DNA from: Microbacterium allomyrinae
GTDB lineage: Bacteria > Actinomycetota > Actinomycetes > Actinomycetales > Microbacteriaceae
Assembly: GCF_020682705.1 (NCBI RefSeq)
Contig: NZ_JAGTTN010000001.1
Coordinates: 186,001-250,000 of the forward strand
Length of the DNA stretch: 64,000 bases
Reading direction: 5' to 3'
Shown in pieces: positions 7,850 through 16,463 of the stretch. Position 1 is the stretch's first letter, and each line of letters begins with the position of its first letter. The translations under genes and the position numbers were made by a program. The notes under the pieces are model-generated. The model saw only the letters and a program-made list of their open reading frames with translations. It ran no database searches and had not been told where the DNA came from.

Positions 7850-9415
7850 TCAGTAGCCGCTGAAGGCGTCGGTCGTGATCGAGCGGGCACGCTCGAGGGC
7901 GGGAGCAAGTTCCGCGATGAGTCCGGCCGGACCCGAGATGTAGGCATGGCGCGAAGAGATGTCGGGCACGACCTGCACCAGTCCGTCCGCGTCGAGGCGA
8001 ACGCCGCGCGCCCATTGCCAGTGGGCGGGCAGGTCGGCTGGCCGGTCGCGCGTGAACACGACGACACGGGCACCGGAAGCCTCGATGTCGTCGCGGTACG
8101 CCAGTTCCGCGGCATCCGACGCCACGTAGACGAGCACGATGTCGCGCTCGTCGCCGGACCGGCGCAACTGGGCGAGCTGCGAGACGAACGGCGTCACGCC
8201 GATGCCCGCGGCCACCATCAGGATCGGCGCGGCAGCACGCTTGGGCAGCAGGAAGTCGCCCCACACACCCGTGATCGCCAGCTCTCCCCCGACCCCGACC
8301 TCGGCGAGCGCCTTCTTGTACGAGCTCTGCGGCTTCGTGCTCGATCCCTCTTTGAACGCCACCTTCAGCAAGGGCAGATCGGCCGGTGCCGACGCGATGC
8401 TGAACTCGCGTCGCGTGCCGCGGGCATCGGGATGGCGATGCGGCACTTCGAGTTCGAGGTACTGCCCCGGAACGAACGAGAGGCGGTCGTGCACGCGGAA
8501 GGTCAGCTCGCGCACCGACGGCGTGGGGTCGCCGCGCGAGATGAGCGTGAGGCGCACCGCCGTGCGCACCGCGAAGGCGAAGGCGACGAGGTTGCCGATG
8601 AGCAGCGCGCGCTCCTGACCGAGGGTGATCTCGCCGATCGGGATCGGCCATCCGGCGAGCACGCCCACGACTGCGGCCACCAGGAACTGCTGCCAGCGGC
8701 GGGGCGGGAGAGTGAGCGGCTCCGACAGCATGAAGGCGCCGAGGAAGAGGAACGGCGAGGACCACAGCACCTGCCAGAACACCTCGAGGCCGTCGATCTC
8801 CACCCCCGCCGCCTGGTACTGCGCGGCCACTCGGATCACCGCGACGGCCACCGCCACCACGAGGAACACCGCGACGACCCGCACCTTCTCGGTGCGCAGC
8901 AGCACCGCGAGCCCGAACAGGATCACGGGGGCTGCGAGCGCTGGAGTGCCCACCCACCACGACGACGCGCCGAGCGCCGGCCACACCAGGCTCAGCAGCG
9001 TCAGCACTGTGGCGCCGACGGCCGCCGGATTGAAGATATGGCGTCCGCGCCACGCCAGGGCGTACTTGGACAGCGACGCGACGGCCGCGGCGAGCGCGAT
9101 CCCGGCCAGACCCACGAGGTCGATCGTCGGACGCAGCACGAACAGCAGGATGTGCGCCGTGATCAGCGATGATTCCAGACGCCAGGGCAGGTTCAGCACG
9201 CGCTGGGCCGCGGCATCCACCCCCACGCACACGGCCGACAGCACCGCGAGCGTCGCCACCAACGGGAACGGATCGGGACCGACGAGGTCGAAGAACGACA
9301 GCAGAAGCGCGACGACGGCGAGCGCCGCCAGCGCCAGGTAGACGAGGCGATACATCGACACGCGGCCGAGCACCGCGAAGACACGGTTCCAGAGTGCGGT
9401 GAGGGAGCCGATCAC
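7850..9415 (-). CDS. NqrB/RnfD-like membrane domain fused to FAD/NAD(P)H ferredoxin-reductase domain
   Basis: The product has 521 residues. Roughly residues 1-290 are very hydrophobic, with eight or nine TM helices and the string HIFNPAAVGATVLTL, which resembles the HxFNP box of NqrB/RnfD relatives. Residues about 295-521 form an FNR-type flavin reductase, with REFSIAS for FAD, VAAGIGVTPFVSQL for NAD(P)H, and YISGPAGL near the end. The fusion should carry electrons from cytosolic NAD(P)H into the membrane. Neighbours encoding ApbE and an FMN-binding lipoprotein suggest delivery to a flavin on the outer face. The GTG start at 9415 is one base after the stop of a 29-codon ORF, so translation is probably coupled. 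Whether the Thr in VGAT is flavinylated is unknown. Confidence 0.8.
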   Translation of the reverse strand: MIGSLTALWNRVFAVLGRVSMYRLVYLALAALAVVALLLSFFDLVGPDPFPLVATLAVLSAVCVGVDAAAQRVLNLPWRLESSLITAHILLFVLRPTIDLVGLAGIALAAAVASLSKYALAWRGRHIFNPAAVGATVLTLLSLVWPALGASSWWVGTPALAAPVILFGLAVLLRTEKVRVVAVFLVVAVAVAVIRVAAQYQAAGVEIDGLEVFWQVLWSSPFLFLGAFMLSEPLTLPPRRWQQFLVAAVVGVLAGWPIPIGEITLGQERALLIGNLVAFAFAVRTAVRLTLISRGDPTPSVRELTFRVHDRLSFVPGQYLELEVPHRHPDARGTRREFSIASAPADLPLLKVAFKEGSSTKPQSSYKKALAEVGVGGELAITGVWGDFLLPKRAAAPILMVAAGIGVTPFVSQLAQLRRSGDERDIVLVYVASDAAELAYRDDIEASGARVVVFTRDRPADLPAHWQWARGVRLDADGLVQVVPDISSRHAYISGPAGLIAELAPALERARSITTDAFSGY

Positions 9416-9416
9416 G

Positions 9417-9506
9417 TCACACCGCCTCGCGCGTCGGGAGGCTGAAGCGGTGCGCGTCGCCGCGATCGACGGCGACGACCTGTCCGGAGGGAGGCGAGTC
9501 GGTCAC
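9417..9506 (-). CDS. 29-residue leader ORF resembling the start of a MOSC-domain protein
   Basis: The frame GTG 9506 to TGA 9417 encodes MTDSPPSGQVVAVDRG followed by DAHRFSLPTREAV. From memory, the segment VVAV-x-R-x-x-x-HRFS-x-PTRE matches the beginning of actinobacterial MOSC-domain proteins, which normally continue for another 150-200 residues. Here a stop follows at once and no frame continues the domain. The start has a leaderless promoter (TAGCGT, six bases, GTG), and the stop is one base before the start of the flavin membrane gene. It could be a truncated gene now serving as a coupled leader, or an unrelated small ORF. Confidence 0.5.
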   Translation of the reverse strand: MTDSPPSGQVVAVDRGDAHRFSLPTREAV

Positions 9507-9518
9507 CGTTCCACGCTA
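9504..9518 (-). promoter_or_regulatory. Leaderless-type promoter before the 29-codon leader
   Basis: On the minus strand TAGCGT is followed by GGAACG and the GTG at 9506. It probably serves the leader ORF and the flavin membrane gene independently of apbE. Confidence 0.5.
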
Positions 9519-9525
9519 TCCCGTC

Positions 9526-9549
9526 CGGTGAGGCGCTCGGCGCTCACCG
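9526..9549 (-). terminator. Hairpin overlapping the apbE stop codon
   Basis: CGGTGAG-g-CGC (9526-9536) pairs with GCG-CTCACCG (9540-9549) around a TCG loop, a ten-pair stem with one bulged G. It covers the apbE stop and lies just upstream of the leader promoter. No U tract follows, so it may attenuate or protect mRNA rather than fully terminate. Confidence 0.45.
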
Positions 9550-10458
9550 CAGCAGTTGCGCGGGGCATCCCGGCGACCATTCCACGCGGCCGTCGGTGGT
9601 CATCCGCACCCAGTCCACGCCACGCTCGAATGCGAATCGGGGGCCGCCCTCGAAGAACAGCGCCGTCGACACGGCATCCGCTGTCATCGCGTCGGGCGCC
9701 ACCGCCCACGTCGCGGCGATCGTGCGGATCGGCACGCCCGTGCGCGCATCCAGCACGTGGTGAAGGCCCTCGCCGCCCGCCGACTGCCAGGCACGCCGGT
9801 TGGTCGCGGACGCGCAGAGTGCGGCGTCCGTCACTTCCCACACCCCGATTGCGCGGCGCGGATCGAACGGATGCTCCAGCCCGATGCGCTGAGCGGCGCC
9901 GCGCAGGGCGATATCGCCGCCCGCATCCACCACCGCGTCACCCGGCAGCGCACCGGTGACGATGTCGAGCACGAGATCGACGAGGCGCCCTTTGCCCAGG
10001 GCTCCGACATCGATCGTGGCCGGCGTACGAAGATCGAGCACGCCCCCACTCCACGTGAGAACGTCCTGCCACGACTCGGGCGCGGCCACCGGATCACCGC
10101 CGCGAAGCGAATAGTCGGCGTCGTACCCGAGGCTCTCGAGCGACGCGCCGACGAGCGGATTGATCGCGCCCGCGGTCGCGGAGGACAGCGCCGCGTACAT
10201 GTCCAGCATCGGCTCGGCATCGGCCGGGGCGGGAACCGGCCGCGGATGCGCCGCGAGCCAGCGCACGGTCGAGTCCGCGCGGAAGCGCGACCAGGTGCGG
10301 TCGAAGGCGTCGATCGCCGAGGTCACGTCCGCGCGCACAGTGGCGGGCAGCGCCGTCGCGGTGACGATCTCCCACGCCGTCCCGATCGCGTCGAAGCGCC
10401 ACGTGCGGGCGTCCGCGGTGTCTGCGGCAGAGCCGGTGCGAACCGCCGCGGCAGTCAT
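9544..10458 (-). CDS. apbE: ApbE-type FAD:protein FMN transferase
   Basis: A 304-residue enzyme expected to attach FMN to a Thr/Ser of a target protein, using FAD and Mg2+. Family motifs seen are DVGALGKGRLVD (usual DLGgiaKG), VVDAGGDIALRG (nGGDi), HHVLDARTGVP (HIIDPxTG) and MTADAVSTALF near the metal site. There is no signal peptide or lipobox; the start MTAAAVRTGSAADTADARTW is hydrophilic. This is odd because the likely substrate encoded upstream is a lipoprotein. The start lies three bases after the stop of the FMN-binding lipoprotein gene, so the pair is surely co-transcribed. Confidence 0.88.
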   Translation of the reverse strand: MTAAAVRTGSAADTADARTWRFDAIGTAWEIVTATALPATVRADVTSAIDAFDRTWSRFRADSTVRWLAAHPRPVPAPADAEPMLDMYAALSSATAGAINPLVGASLESLGYDADYSLRGGDPVAAPESWQDVLTWSGGVLDLRTPATIDVGALGKGRLVDLVLDIVTGALPGDAVVDAGGDIALRGAAQRIGLEHPFDPRRAIGVWEVTDAALCASATNRRAWQSAGGEGLHHVLDARTGVPIRTIAATWAVAPDAMTADAVSTALFFEGGPRFAFERGVDWVRMTTDGRVEWSPGCPAQLLR

Positions 10459-10461
10459 GGC

Positions 10462-10944
10462 CTACGCCGCCGCCTCGGCCTTGATGGCATCGATCGCGTC
10501 GTTGAACCCGCCGCTCGTGAGCGAGGATCCCGCGACCCGGCTGACCTGGATGTCGTCGATGTCTTCTCCGACGACGACATCGGCGATCCCGCCGATGAAC
10601 TCGCCCTGGTACTGCTCGGACTCCCGCGCCTGCGGATCGCCGGTCACCTCGACGGCCGTGATGACGTCCCCCTCGAGGGTGACGGTGACGCTGATCGTCT
10701 CGACCGTCTCGGGCGTCGAGTACGACCCTTCCGCCGTGTAGGTGCCGTCGACGTAGGTGCCGGAACCGCCCGACGTCGTCGAGTCGGTCGCGTCGGTCGA
10801 ATCGGTCGAAGTCGACGAGGAATCGGTGGCCGTGTCTTCGGCGTCGGCTGTTCCGGGCGTGCAGCCCGCGAGGAGGGCGATTCCGGCGACGGCGGCGAAT
10901 GCGGCGCCGGCGCGGGCTCGGGGGGCGAGTGCGGTGCGGATCAT
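10462..10944 (-). CDS. FMN-binding-domain lipoprotein, probable ApbE substrate
   Basis: The product (160 aa) begins with a lipoprotein signal ending in ALLAGC (lipid-modified Cys about residue 28), then a Ser/Thr/Asp linker, then an FMN-binding domain of the PF04205 type. The flavin-attachment segment is VAGSSLTSGGFNDAIDAIK, in the place of the usual SGATxTS motif; a Ser replaces the flavinylated Thr. ATG 10944 has an ideal ribosome site, AGGAGG six bases upstream. It is the first gene of the flavin cluster, 71 bases after the P-type ATPase. By analogy with other flavinylated lipoproteins it should be an electron carrier on the outer face of the membrane. Confidence 0.83.
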   Translation of the reverse strand: MIRTALAPRARAGAAFAAVAGIALLAGCTPGTADAEDTATDSSSTSTDSTDATDSTTSGGSGTYVDGTYTAEGSYSTPETVETISVTVTLEGDVITAVEVTGDPQARESEQYQGEFIGGIADVVVGEDIDDIQVSRVAGSSLTSGGFNDAIDAIKAEAAA

Positions 10945-11015
10945 GACGGTCCTCCTGGCTCGTGGTGGCTGACGCCGTCCGGCGCCCTGTGCTGAAGCGA
11001 TCCTCGCAACCGCCC

Positions 11016-13775
11016 CTATGAGGTTGCTTTGAGCGCCCCGGCAGGAGCCGATGAGGATGCCCGCGCGCGCATGACGGCCTTGAGCGCCTCGACGGCCAGG
11101 AAGATCCCGATCGAGAGCACGATCGGCAGCGCCCAGGCCGTTGCAGACAGCGGGCGCGACTCGAAGAGCACGTTCATGAACGGCACGTATGTGTAGATCA
11201 CCTGCAGCACGATCAGCGCGAGCGCCGACCACCACACGACGCGGTTTCCTCGCAGGACGTCGAAGGTCAGGCTCGAGCGCGACATGAACCGGCAGTTGAA
11301 CAGGTACGCGAGCTGTCCGAGCGCCAGCATCAGGACCGCCTCGGTGCGGGCGATCTCGACATCGACGCCGGTCGCGACGACGCCGTAGAACACGCCCATC
11401 GTGGCGCCTCCGATCAGCAGCGAGACGATCACGACGAAGCCGAGTTCGCGCCGATCGATGATCGGGCCTCCGCTCCCCCTCGGCGGGCGCTTCATGATCC
11501 CCCGTTCGGCGGGCTCGTACGCCAGCGCGAGCGACAGCGTCACGGCGGTAACCATGTTGACCCACAGCACCTGCACCGATGTGATCGGCAGCGTGAGCCC
11601 GAACACGACGGCGATCAGGATGACGAGCGACTGCGCGCCGTTGGTGGGCAGCAGGAAGACGATCGATTTGCGGAGATTGTCGTAGATGCGACGACCCTCG
11701 GCGATGGCGCTGCGGATCGTGGCGAAGTTGTCGTCGGCGAGAACGAACTCCGCCGCCTCCTTGGTCGCCTCGGTCCCCTTGATGCCCATCGCGATCCCGA
11801 CGTCTGCGCGGGTGAGCGCGGGCGCGTCGTTGACGCCGTCACCGGTCATCGCGACGACTTCACCGTGGGACTGCAGCGCACGCACGATGCGGATCTTGTG
11901 CTCGGGACTCGTGCGGGCATAGACGTCGACGTCGCGTACGACGTCCTTGAGCTGCTCCTGGCTGAGCGCCTCCAGCTCGGCGCCGGTCAGCACCTCGGCA
12001 TCGGCACCGGCGAGACCCATCTCGTGCGCGATCGCCAGCGCGGTTCCGGCGTGGTCTCCGGTGATCATCTTCACGCGGATGCCGGCGGTATGGCAGTCCG
12101 CGATGGCGTCGATCGCCTCGGGCCGGGGCGGGTCGACGATGCCCCACAGCCCCAGGAACTCGAGGTCGGCGAGGTCGTCCAGCGTGATCGTGCCGGTGCC
12201 CGCGCGGACGGGGCGGCGTGCTGCGGCGAGGACCCGCAGACCCTGCGAGCTGAGCTCGGCGATCGCGGCATCCCACTTCGCCACGTCGAGCGGCTCGGCG
12301 CCGTCGGCTCCTCGCTGGGTGAGCGAGCGCTCGAGCAGCCGGTCGGGCGCCCCCTTGACGAGGATCGCGCGGGATCCTTCGGTCGCCTCGTTGAGGGTCG
12401 CCATGAGCTTGTTCGCGGAGTCGAACGGGAGCACGCCGACCCGCCGGCTTCCGCTGCCGCCGATGCTGCCCTTCATCGCCGCGACCTTCAAGGCGCCTTC
12501 GGTGGGCTCGCCGACGAGGCTCCATGCCCCGTCGTCGCCGCGGACGACATGCGCGTCGTTGCAGAGCGTCGCGACGGCGAGCACGACGGCGAGGTCGCCG
12601 CCGACCGGGCCGCCGCGTTCCCCGCTCCTCGGCTCACCGCCATGGCCGCGCAGCGGAATGATCTCGCCGTCCGGCGTGTATCCGAGCCCTGTCACCTCGT
12701 ACTCGGCCACGGGCGTCACGATGCGCCGCACGGTCATCTCGTTCTTAGTCAGCGTGCCGGTCTTGTCGGAGCACACCGTCGTCACCGACCCGAGCGCCTC
12801 GACCGCGGGAAGCTTGCGGGTGATGGCGTTGTGCTTGGCCATCTGCTGCACGCCGATCGCGAGCGTGATGGTCACCAGCGCCGGCAGCCCCTCGGGGATG
12901 GCCGCCACCGCGAATCCGATGGCCGCCGAGATCAACTCGTCGAACGGCATCCCGTGCAGGAACCTGCCGATCATCAGCATGACCGCCGCCATCCCGAGGA
13001 TGACGACCGTGAGCACGCGGCCGAAGCCGTCGAGCTGGCGGGTGAGAGGGGTCGCCAGCGCGCCGGCCTCGTCGGAGAGGCTCTGGATGCGTCCGATCTC
13101 GGTCAGCGTGCCGGTGCCGGTCACGACGCCACGGCCCTGCCCGGCGCTCACGATCGTGCCCGAGAAGGCCATCGAGCCGCGATCGCCCACCCCCGCGTCC
13201 GCGTCGGCGGGATCGGTCGTCTTCGATGACGGCACCGACTCGCCGGTCAGGGCCGCCTCGTCGATGCGGAGCTGGAACGCCTGCAGCAGCCGCAGATCTG
13301 CCGGAACCTTGTCGCCCGGCATGAGGCGCACCACATCGCCGGGCACCAGGTCGGCGGCCGCCACGGTGACCCAGCCGCCGTCCCGCCGCGCACTGGCGTC
13401 GGCCGACAGCATCCCCCGGATCCCCGCCAGCGCCTTCTCAGCGCGCCCCTCCTGGATATAGCCGATGACGGCGTTGATGATGGCGACCGCCATGATCACC
13501 CAGAAGTCGAGCCAGTCCCCCATGAGCGCCTTGATGACCGCGGCGCCCAGCAGGATGTAGATCAGGGTGTCGTTGAAATGCGAGAGGAACCGCACGATCG
13601 CGGGCTTGCGCACCGGCTCGGGAAGGCGGTTCGGTCCGACCAGACCCAGCCGCTTCTCGGCGTCGCCGGTGCTCAGTCCGGTCGCCTGCGTCTCGAGGTG
13701 TGCGAGCACCTCATCGGCGGAAAGCGCCCAAGGGCGCGCGACAGTGAGTCGGGCTTCGGTCAGCGGCTGCATCAT
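11016..13775 (-). CDS. P-type cation-transporting ATPase (P2A-like, probable Ca2+ or related cation)
   Basis: This 919-residue pump has all main P-type domains: an N-terminal cation ATPase segment (LSADEVLAHL to GPNRLPEP), actuator loop LTGESVP, phosphorylated Asp337 in SDKTGTLTKNEMT, hinge MTGDGVNDAPAL, and C-terminal helices. The M4 motif AIPEGLPALV is that of the P2 group including SERCA/PMR1 pumps, so Ca2+ or Mn2+ export is likely, but ion choice cannot be fixed. GGAG lies seven bases before ATG 13775. It follows prs by 49 bases on the same strand. Confidence 0.9.
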   Translation of the reverse strand: MMQPLTEARLTVARPWALSADEVLAHLETQATGLSTGDAEKRLGLVGPNRLPEPVRKPAIVRFLSHFNDTLIYILLGAAVIKALMGDWLDFWVIMAVAIINAVIGYIQEGRAEKALAGIRGMLSADASARRDGGWVTVAAADLVPGDVVRLMPGDKVPADLRLLQAFQLRIDEAALTGESVPSSKTTDPADADAGVGDRGSMAFSGTIVSAGQGRGVVTGTGTLTEIGRIQSLSDEAGALATPLTRQLDGFGRVLTVVILGMAAVMLMIGRFLHGMPFDELISAAIGFAVAAIPEGLPALVTITLAIGVQQMAKHNAITRKLPAVEALGSVTTVCSDKTGTLTKNEMTVRRIVTPVAEYEVTGLGYTPDGEIIPLRGHGGEPRSGERGGPVGGDLAVVLAVATLCNDAHVVRGDDGAWSLVGEPTEGALKVAAMKGSIGGSGSRRVGVLPFDSANKLMATLNEATEGSRAILVKGAPDRLLERSLTQRGADGAEPLDVAKWDAAIAELSSQGLRVLAAARRPVRAGTGTITLDDLADLEFLGLWGIVDPPRPEAIDAIADCHTAGIRVKMITGDHAGTALAIAHEMGLAGADAEVLTGAELEALSQEQLKDVVRDVDVYARTSPEHKIRIVRALQSHGEVVAMTGDGVNDAPALTRADVGIAMGIKGTEATKEAAEFVLADDNFATIRSAIAEGRRIYDNLRKSIVFLLPTNGAQSLVILIAVVFGLTLPITSVQVLWVNMVTAVTLSLALAYEPAERGIMKRPPRGSGGPIIDRRELGFVVIVSLLIGGATMGVFYGVVATGVDVEIARTEAVLMLALGQLAYLFNCRFMSRSSLTFDVLRGNRVVWWSALALIVLQVIYTYVPFMNVLFESRPLSATAWALPIVLSIGIFLAVEALKAVMRARASSSAPAGALKATS

Positions 13776-13824
13776 GGATGTTCTCCGTACCTTCCTCGCG
13801 GAAGCCCTGTCTCTGTCGTATGCG

Positions 13825-14859
13825 TCAGGCGGCCCCGTCGAACATGCTCGTGACCGAGCCGTCCTCGAACACTTCGTGGATCGCTCGCGCGAGCAACGGG
13901 GCGATCGGCAGGATCGTGAGCGTCGGGAAATGCTTCTCGTCGGGGATCGGGACCGTGTCGGTCACCACGACCTCGTCGATCGCCTCGCTGCGCAGTCGCT
14001 GCACCGCGGGATCGCTGAAGATCGCGTGCGTGGCCGCGACGATGACCTTGATCGCGCCATTCGCCTTGAGTGCCTCGGCCGCCTTCACGATCGTCCCACC
14101 GGTGTCGATCATGTCGTCCACGAGCAGGCACACGCGCCCGTGGACGTCGCCGACGATCTCGTTGACGGTCACCTGGTTCGCGACGTTCGGATCGCGACGC
14201 TTGTGGATGATCGCGAGCGGCGCTCCGAGGCTGTCGGACCACTGGTCGGCGACACGCACCCGACCGGTGTCGGGCGACACGACGGTGAGCCTTGCACGGT
14301 CTTCGGTGCTGAGCGTGTTCTGGAAGTACTCCAGCAGCACGGGCTTGGCGAAGAGATGATCGACCGGGCCGTCGAAGAAGCCCTGGATCTGGGCCGCGTG
14401 CAGATCGACGCTCATCACCCGATCCGCTCCGGCCGTCTTCATCAGGTCGGCGACGAGGCGGGCGCTGATGGGTTCGCGACCGCGACCCTTCTTGTCCTGC
14501 CGGGAGTACGGGTAGTACGGCGCGACGACGGTGATCCGCTTCGCCGACGCGCGCTTGGCCGCGTCGAGCATGATGAGCGTCTCCATGAGCCACTCGTTCA
14601 CGGGCGGGCCGAAGCTCTGGATCAGGAAGAAGTCGCAGCCGCGGATCGAGACCTCGAACCGGGTCAGGATCTCGCCCGACGCGAACGTCCGGTACTCGGT
14701 GGGCACCAGCTCCGTGCCGAGGTCGGCCGCGACGTCGATCGCCAGCTGCGGGTGGGAACTCCCCCGCGCGATGACGAGTCGCTTCTTGGTCTTTGCGACG
14801 AGGCCGGGTGCGATGTCGTTCTCGCGGTCGAGCTCAACGGTCTTCTTCTTGCGCCCCAT
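13825..14859 (-). CDS. prs: Ribose-phosphate pyrophosphokinase
   Basis: A 344-residue cytoplasmic enzyme making PRPP from ribose 5-phosphate and ATP. Motifs: FASGEILTRFEVSIRG, the flexible-loop/ATP segment YYPYSRQDKKGRGREPISA, SVDLHAAQIQGFFDGPVDH with the Mg-binding His, and the PRPP loop LLVDDMIDTGGTI. ATG 14859 (MGRKKKT) is the start, giving the N-terminus usual for actinobacterial Prs. It overlaps the end of glmU by 26 bases, so the genes are co-transcribed. The glmU-prs pair is conserved in actinobacteria and links nucleotide and cell-wall precursor supply. Confidence 0.96.
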   Translation of the reverse strand: MGRKKKTVELDRENDIAPGLVAKTKKRLVIARGSSHPQLAIDVAADLGTELVPTEYRTFASGEILTRFEVSIRGCDFFLIQSFGPPVNEWLMETLIMLDAAKRASAKRITVVAPYYPYSRQDKKGRGREPISARLVADLMKTAGADRVMSVDLHAAQIQGFFDGPVDHLFAKPVLLEYFQNTLSTEDRARLTVVSPDTGRVRVADQWSDSLGAPLAIIHKRRDPNVANQVTVNEIVGDVHGRVCLLVDDMIDTGGTIVKAAEALKANGAIKVIVAATHAIFSDPAVQRLRSEAIDEVVVTDTVPIPDEKHFPTLTILPIAPLLARAIHEVFEDGSVTSMFDGAA

Positions 14860-16306
14860 CGTCCGCTTTCTGTGCGGACCGAGCCTTGGCCGCGACATCC
14901 GCGGCACCGGTTCCCGGTCTGTTCTTCTCGACCCACCCCTCGACATTGCGCTGAGGGGCGACACTGAGAGCGAGGGCACCGGCGGGAACATCCTTGCGGA
15001 TGACCGCCCCGGCCCCGGTCTTCGCGCCGTCTCCGATCCTAACGGGCGCCACGAAGACGTTGTGCGACCCGGCGTGCACCTCGTCGCCGATCTCGGTGCG
15101 GTGCTTCGTCACATCGTCGTAGTTCGCGGTGATCGCACCGGCGCCGAGGTTGACTCCGGTGCCGATCGTGGTGTCGCCGATGTACGAGAGATGCGGCACT
15201 TTGCTGCGCTCGCCGATCGTGGAATTCTTCGTCTCGACGAAAGTGCCGATCTTGCCCTTGTCGCCCAGGTAGGTGCCCGGTCGCAGGTAGGCGAACGGCC
15301 CGACCGTGGCGCCGGCGCCGATGACGGCGAGCGTCGCATCTGTGCGCGTGACGACGGCATCCTCGCCCACCTCGCAGTCGACGAGACTCGTGTCGGGGCC
15401 GACGGTCGCGCGGGTGGCGATCGCCGTCGCACGCAGGATGTGCGTGTTGGGCAGCACGGTTACATCCGCGGCGAGGCTCGCCGTCACGTCGATCCACGTC
15501 GTGGCAGGGTCCAGGATCGAGACCCCCTCGAGCTGCCAGCGCCGCACCGTGCGGGCATTGAGCACCCGCGCGGCCTCGGACAGCTGCACCCGGTCGTTCA
15601 CGCCCAGGGCCGTCGCGGCATCCGGAGCGGCGGACGCCGCCACCACGAGCCGAGAGGCGCGCAGCAGCGCCACCACGTCGGTGAGGTACTTCTCGCCCTG
15701 CGCGTTCGCGGTGCCCACGAGCGCGAGATGCGTGCGCAGCGCGGGGACCTGGAAGACATAGACCCCCGCGTTGATCTCGGACACGGATGCCTCGTCCGCC
15801 GTCGCGTCCTTCTGCTCGACGATGCGAGACACGGCGCCGTCGGCGTCTCGGATGACACGGCCGTAGCCCGTCGCGTCGTCGACGACCGCGCTCAGCACGG
15901 TCGCCGCGGCGGCACCGGCGCGGTGCGCGCTCACCAGGGCCGCCAGCGTGTCGATCTCGAGGAGGGGCACATCGCCGCTGAGCACCAGCACATCGCCGGC
16001 GAAGTCATCGAGGGCGTCCAGGGCCACCTCGACGGCGCGCCCGGTGCCGGGGATCTCGTCCTGATCGACCACCACGACGCCCGGGGCGGCGCCCCGCACG
16101 GCGTCGGCGACCAGGTCGCGCTCGTGCCGCACGACCACCACGACGCGCTCGGGCTCCAGGCCCAGGGCGGTGTCGAGCACGTGCCCGACCAGCGGGCGAC
16201 CGCCGATGCGATGCAGCACCTTGGGAGTCGAGGACTTCATGCGCGTGCCTTGGCCCGCGGCCAGGACGATGACGGCGAGACCGGTATCGGCGAACGTATC
16301 TGTCAT
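14834..16306 (-). CDS. glmU: Bifunctional GlmU (GlcNAc-1-P uridyltransferase / GlcN-1-P acetyltransferase)
   Basis: The product (490 aa) makes UDP-GlcNAc for peptidoglycan. The N-terminal uridyltransferase carries LAAGQGTRMKSSTPKVLH (about residues 16-33); the C-terminal left-handed beta-helix (about 265-455) holds FVETKNSTIGERSKVPHLSY and NYDDVTKHRTEIG. The C-terminal tail is Lys/Ala/Asp-rich. ATG 16306 is one base from the 3' end of tRNA-Gln, so tRNA processing would create a message with almost no leader. Confidence 0.97.
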   Translation of the reverse strand: MTDTFADTGLAVIVLAAGQGTRMKSSTPKVLHRIGGRPLVGHVLDTALGLEPERVVVVVRHERDLVADAVRGAAPGVVVVDQDEIPGTGRAVEVALDALDDFAGDVLVLSGDVPLLEIDTLAALVSAHRAGAAAATVLSAVVDDATGYGRVIRDADGAVSRIVEQKDATADEASVSEINAGVYVFQVPALRTHLALVGTANAQGEKYLTDVVALLRASRLVVAASAAPDAATALGVNDRVQLSEAARVLNARTVRRWQLEGVSILDPATTWIDVTASLAADVTVLPNTHILRATAIATRATVGPDTSLVDCEVGEDAVVTRTDATLAVIGAGATVGPFAYLRPGTYLGDKGKIGTFVETKNSTIGERSKVPHLSYIGDTTIGTGVNLGAGAITANYDDVTKHRTEIGDEVHAGSHNVFVAPVRIGDGAKTGAGAVIRKDVPAGALALSVAPQRNVEGWVEKNRPGTGAADVAAKARSAQKADDGAQEEDR

Positions 16307-16307
16307 G

Positions 16308-16379
16308 CTCCGCCGCCAGGACTCGAACCTGGACCTAACAGCTCCAAAGGCTGTCGTGCTGCCATTACACTACGGCGGA
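16308..16379 (-). tRNA. tRNA-Gln (anticodon TTG)
   Basis: Reading the minus strand, TCCGCCG (5') pairs with CGGCGGA (3') to give a seven-pair acceptor stem. The anticodon loop is CTTTGGA with anticodon TTG, flanked by ACAGC/GCTGT, and the T arm reads CCAGG-TTCGAGT-CCTGG. The discriminator base is G and CCA is not encoded. It is immediately followed by glmU. Confidence 0.96.
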
Positions 16380-16463
16380 CCGCGGCCGATCCGGGGTGCC
16401 GGCAGCCGCCCGACAAGTCTGCCATGCGCCCGCGCCGGGGCGAGTCTGCCGGCGCCCGCGCCG

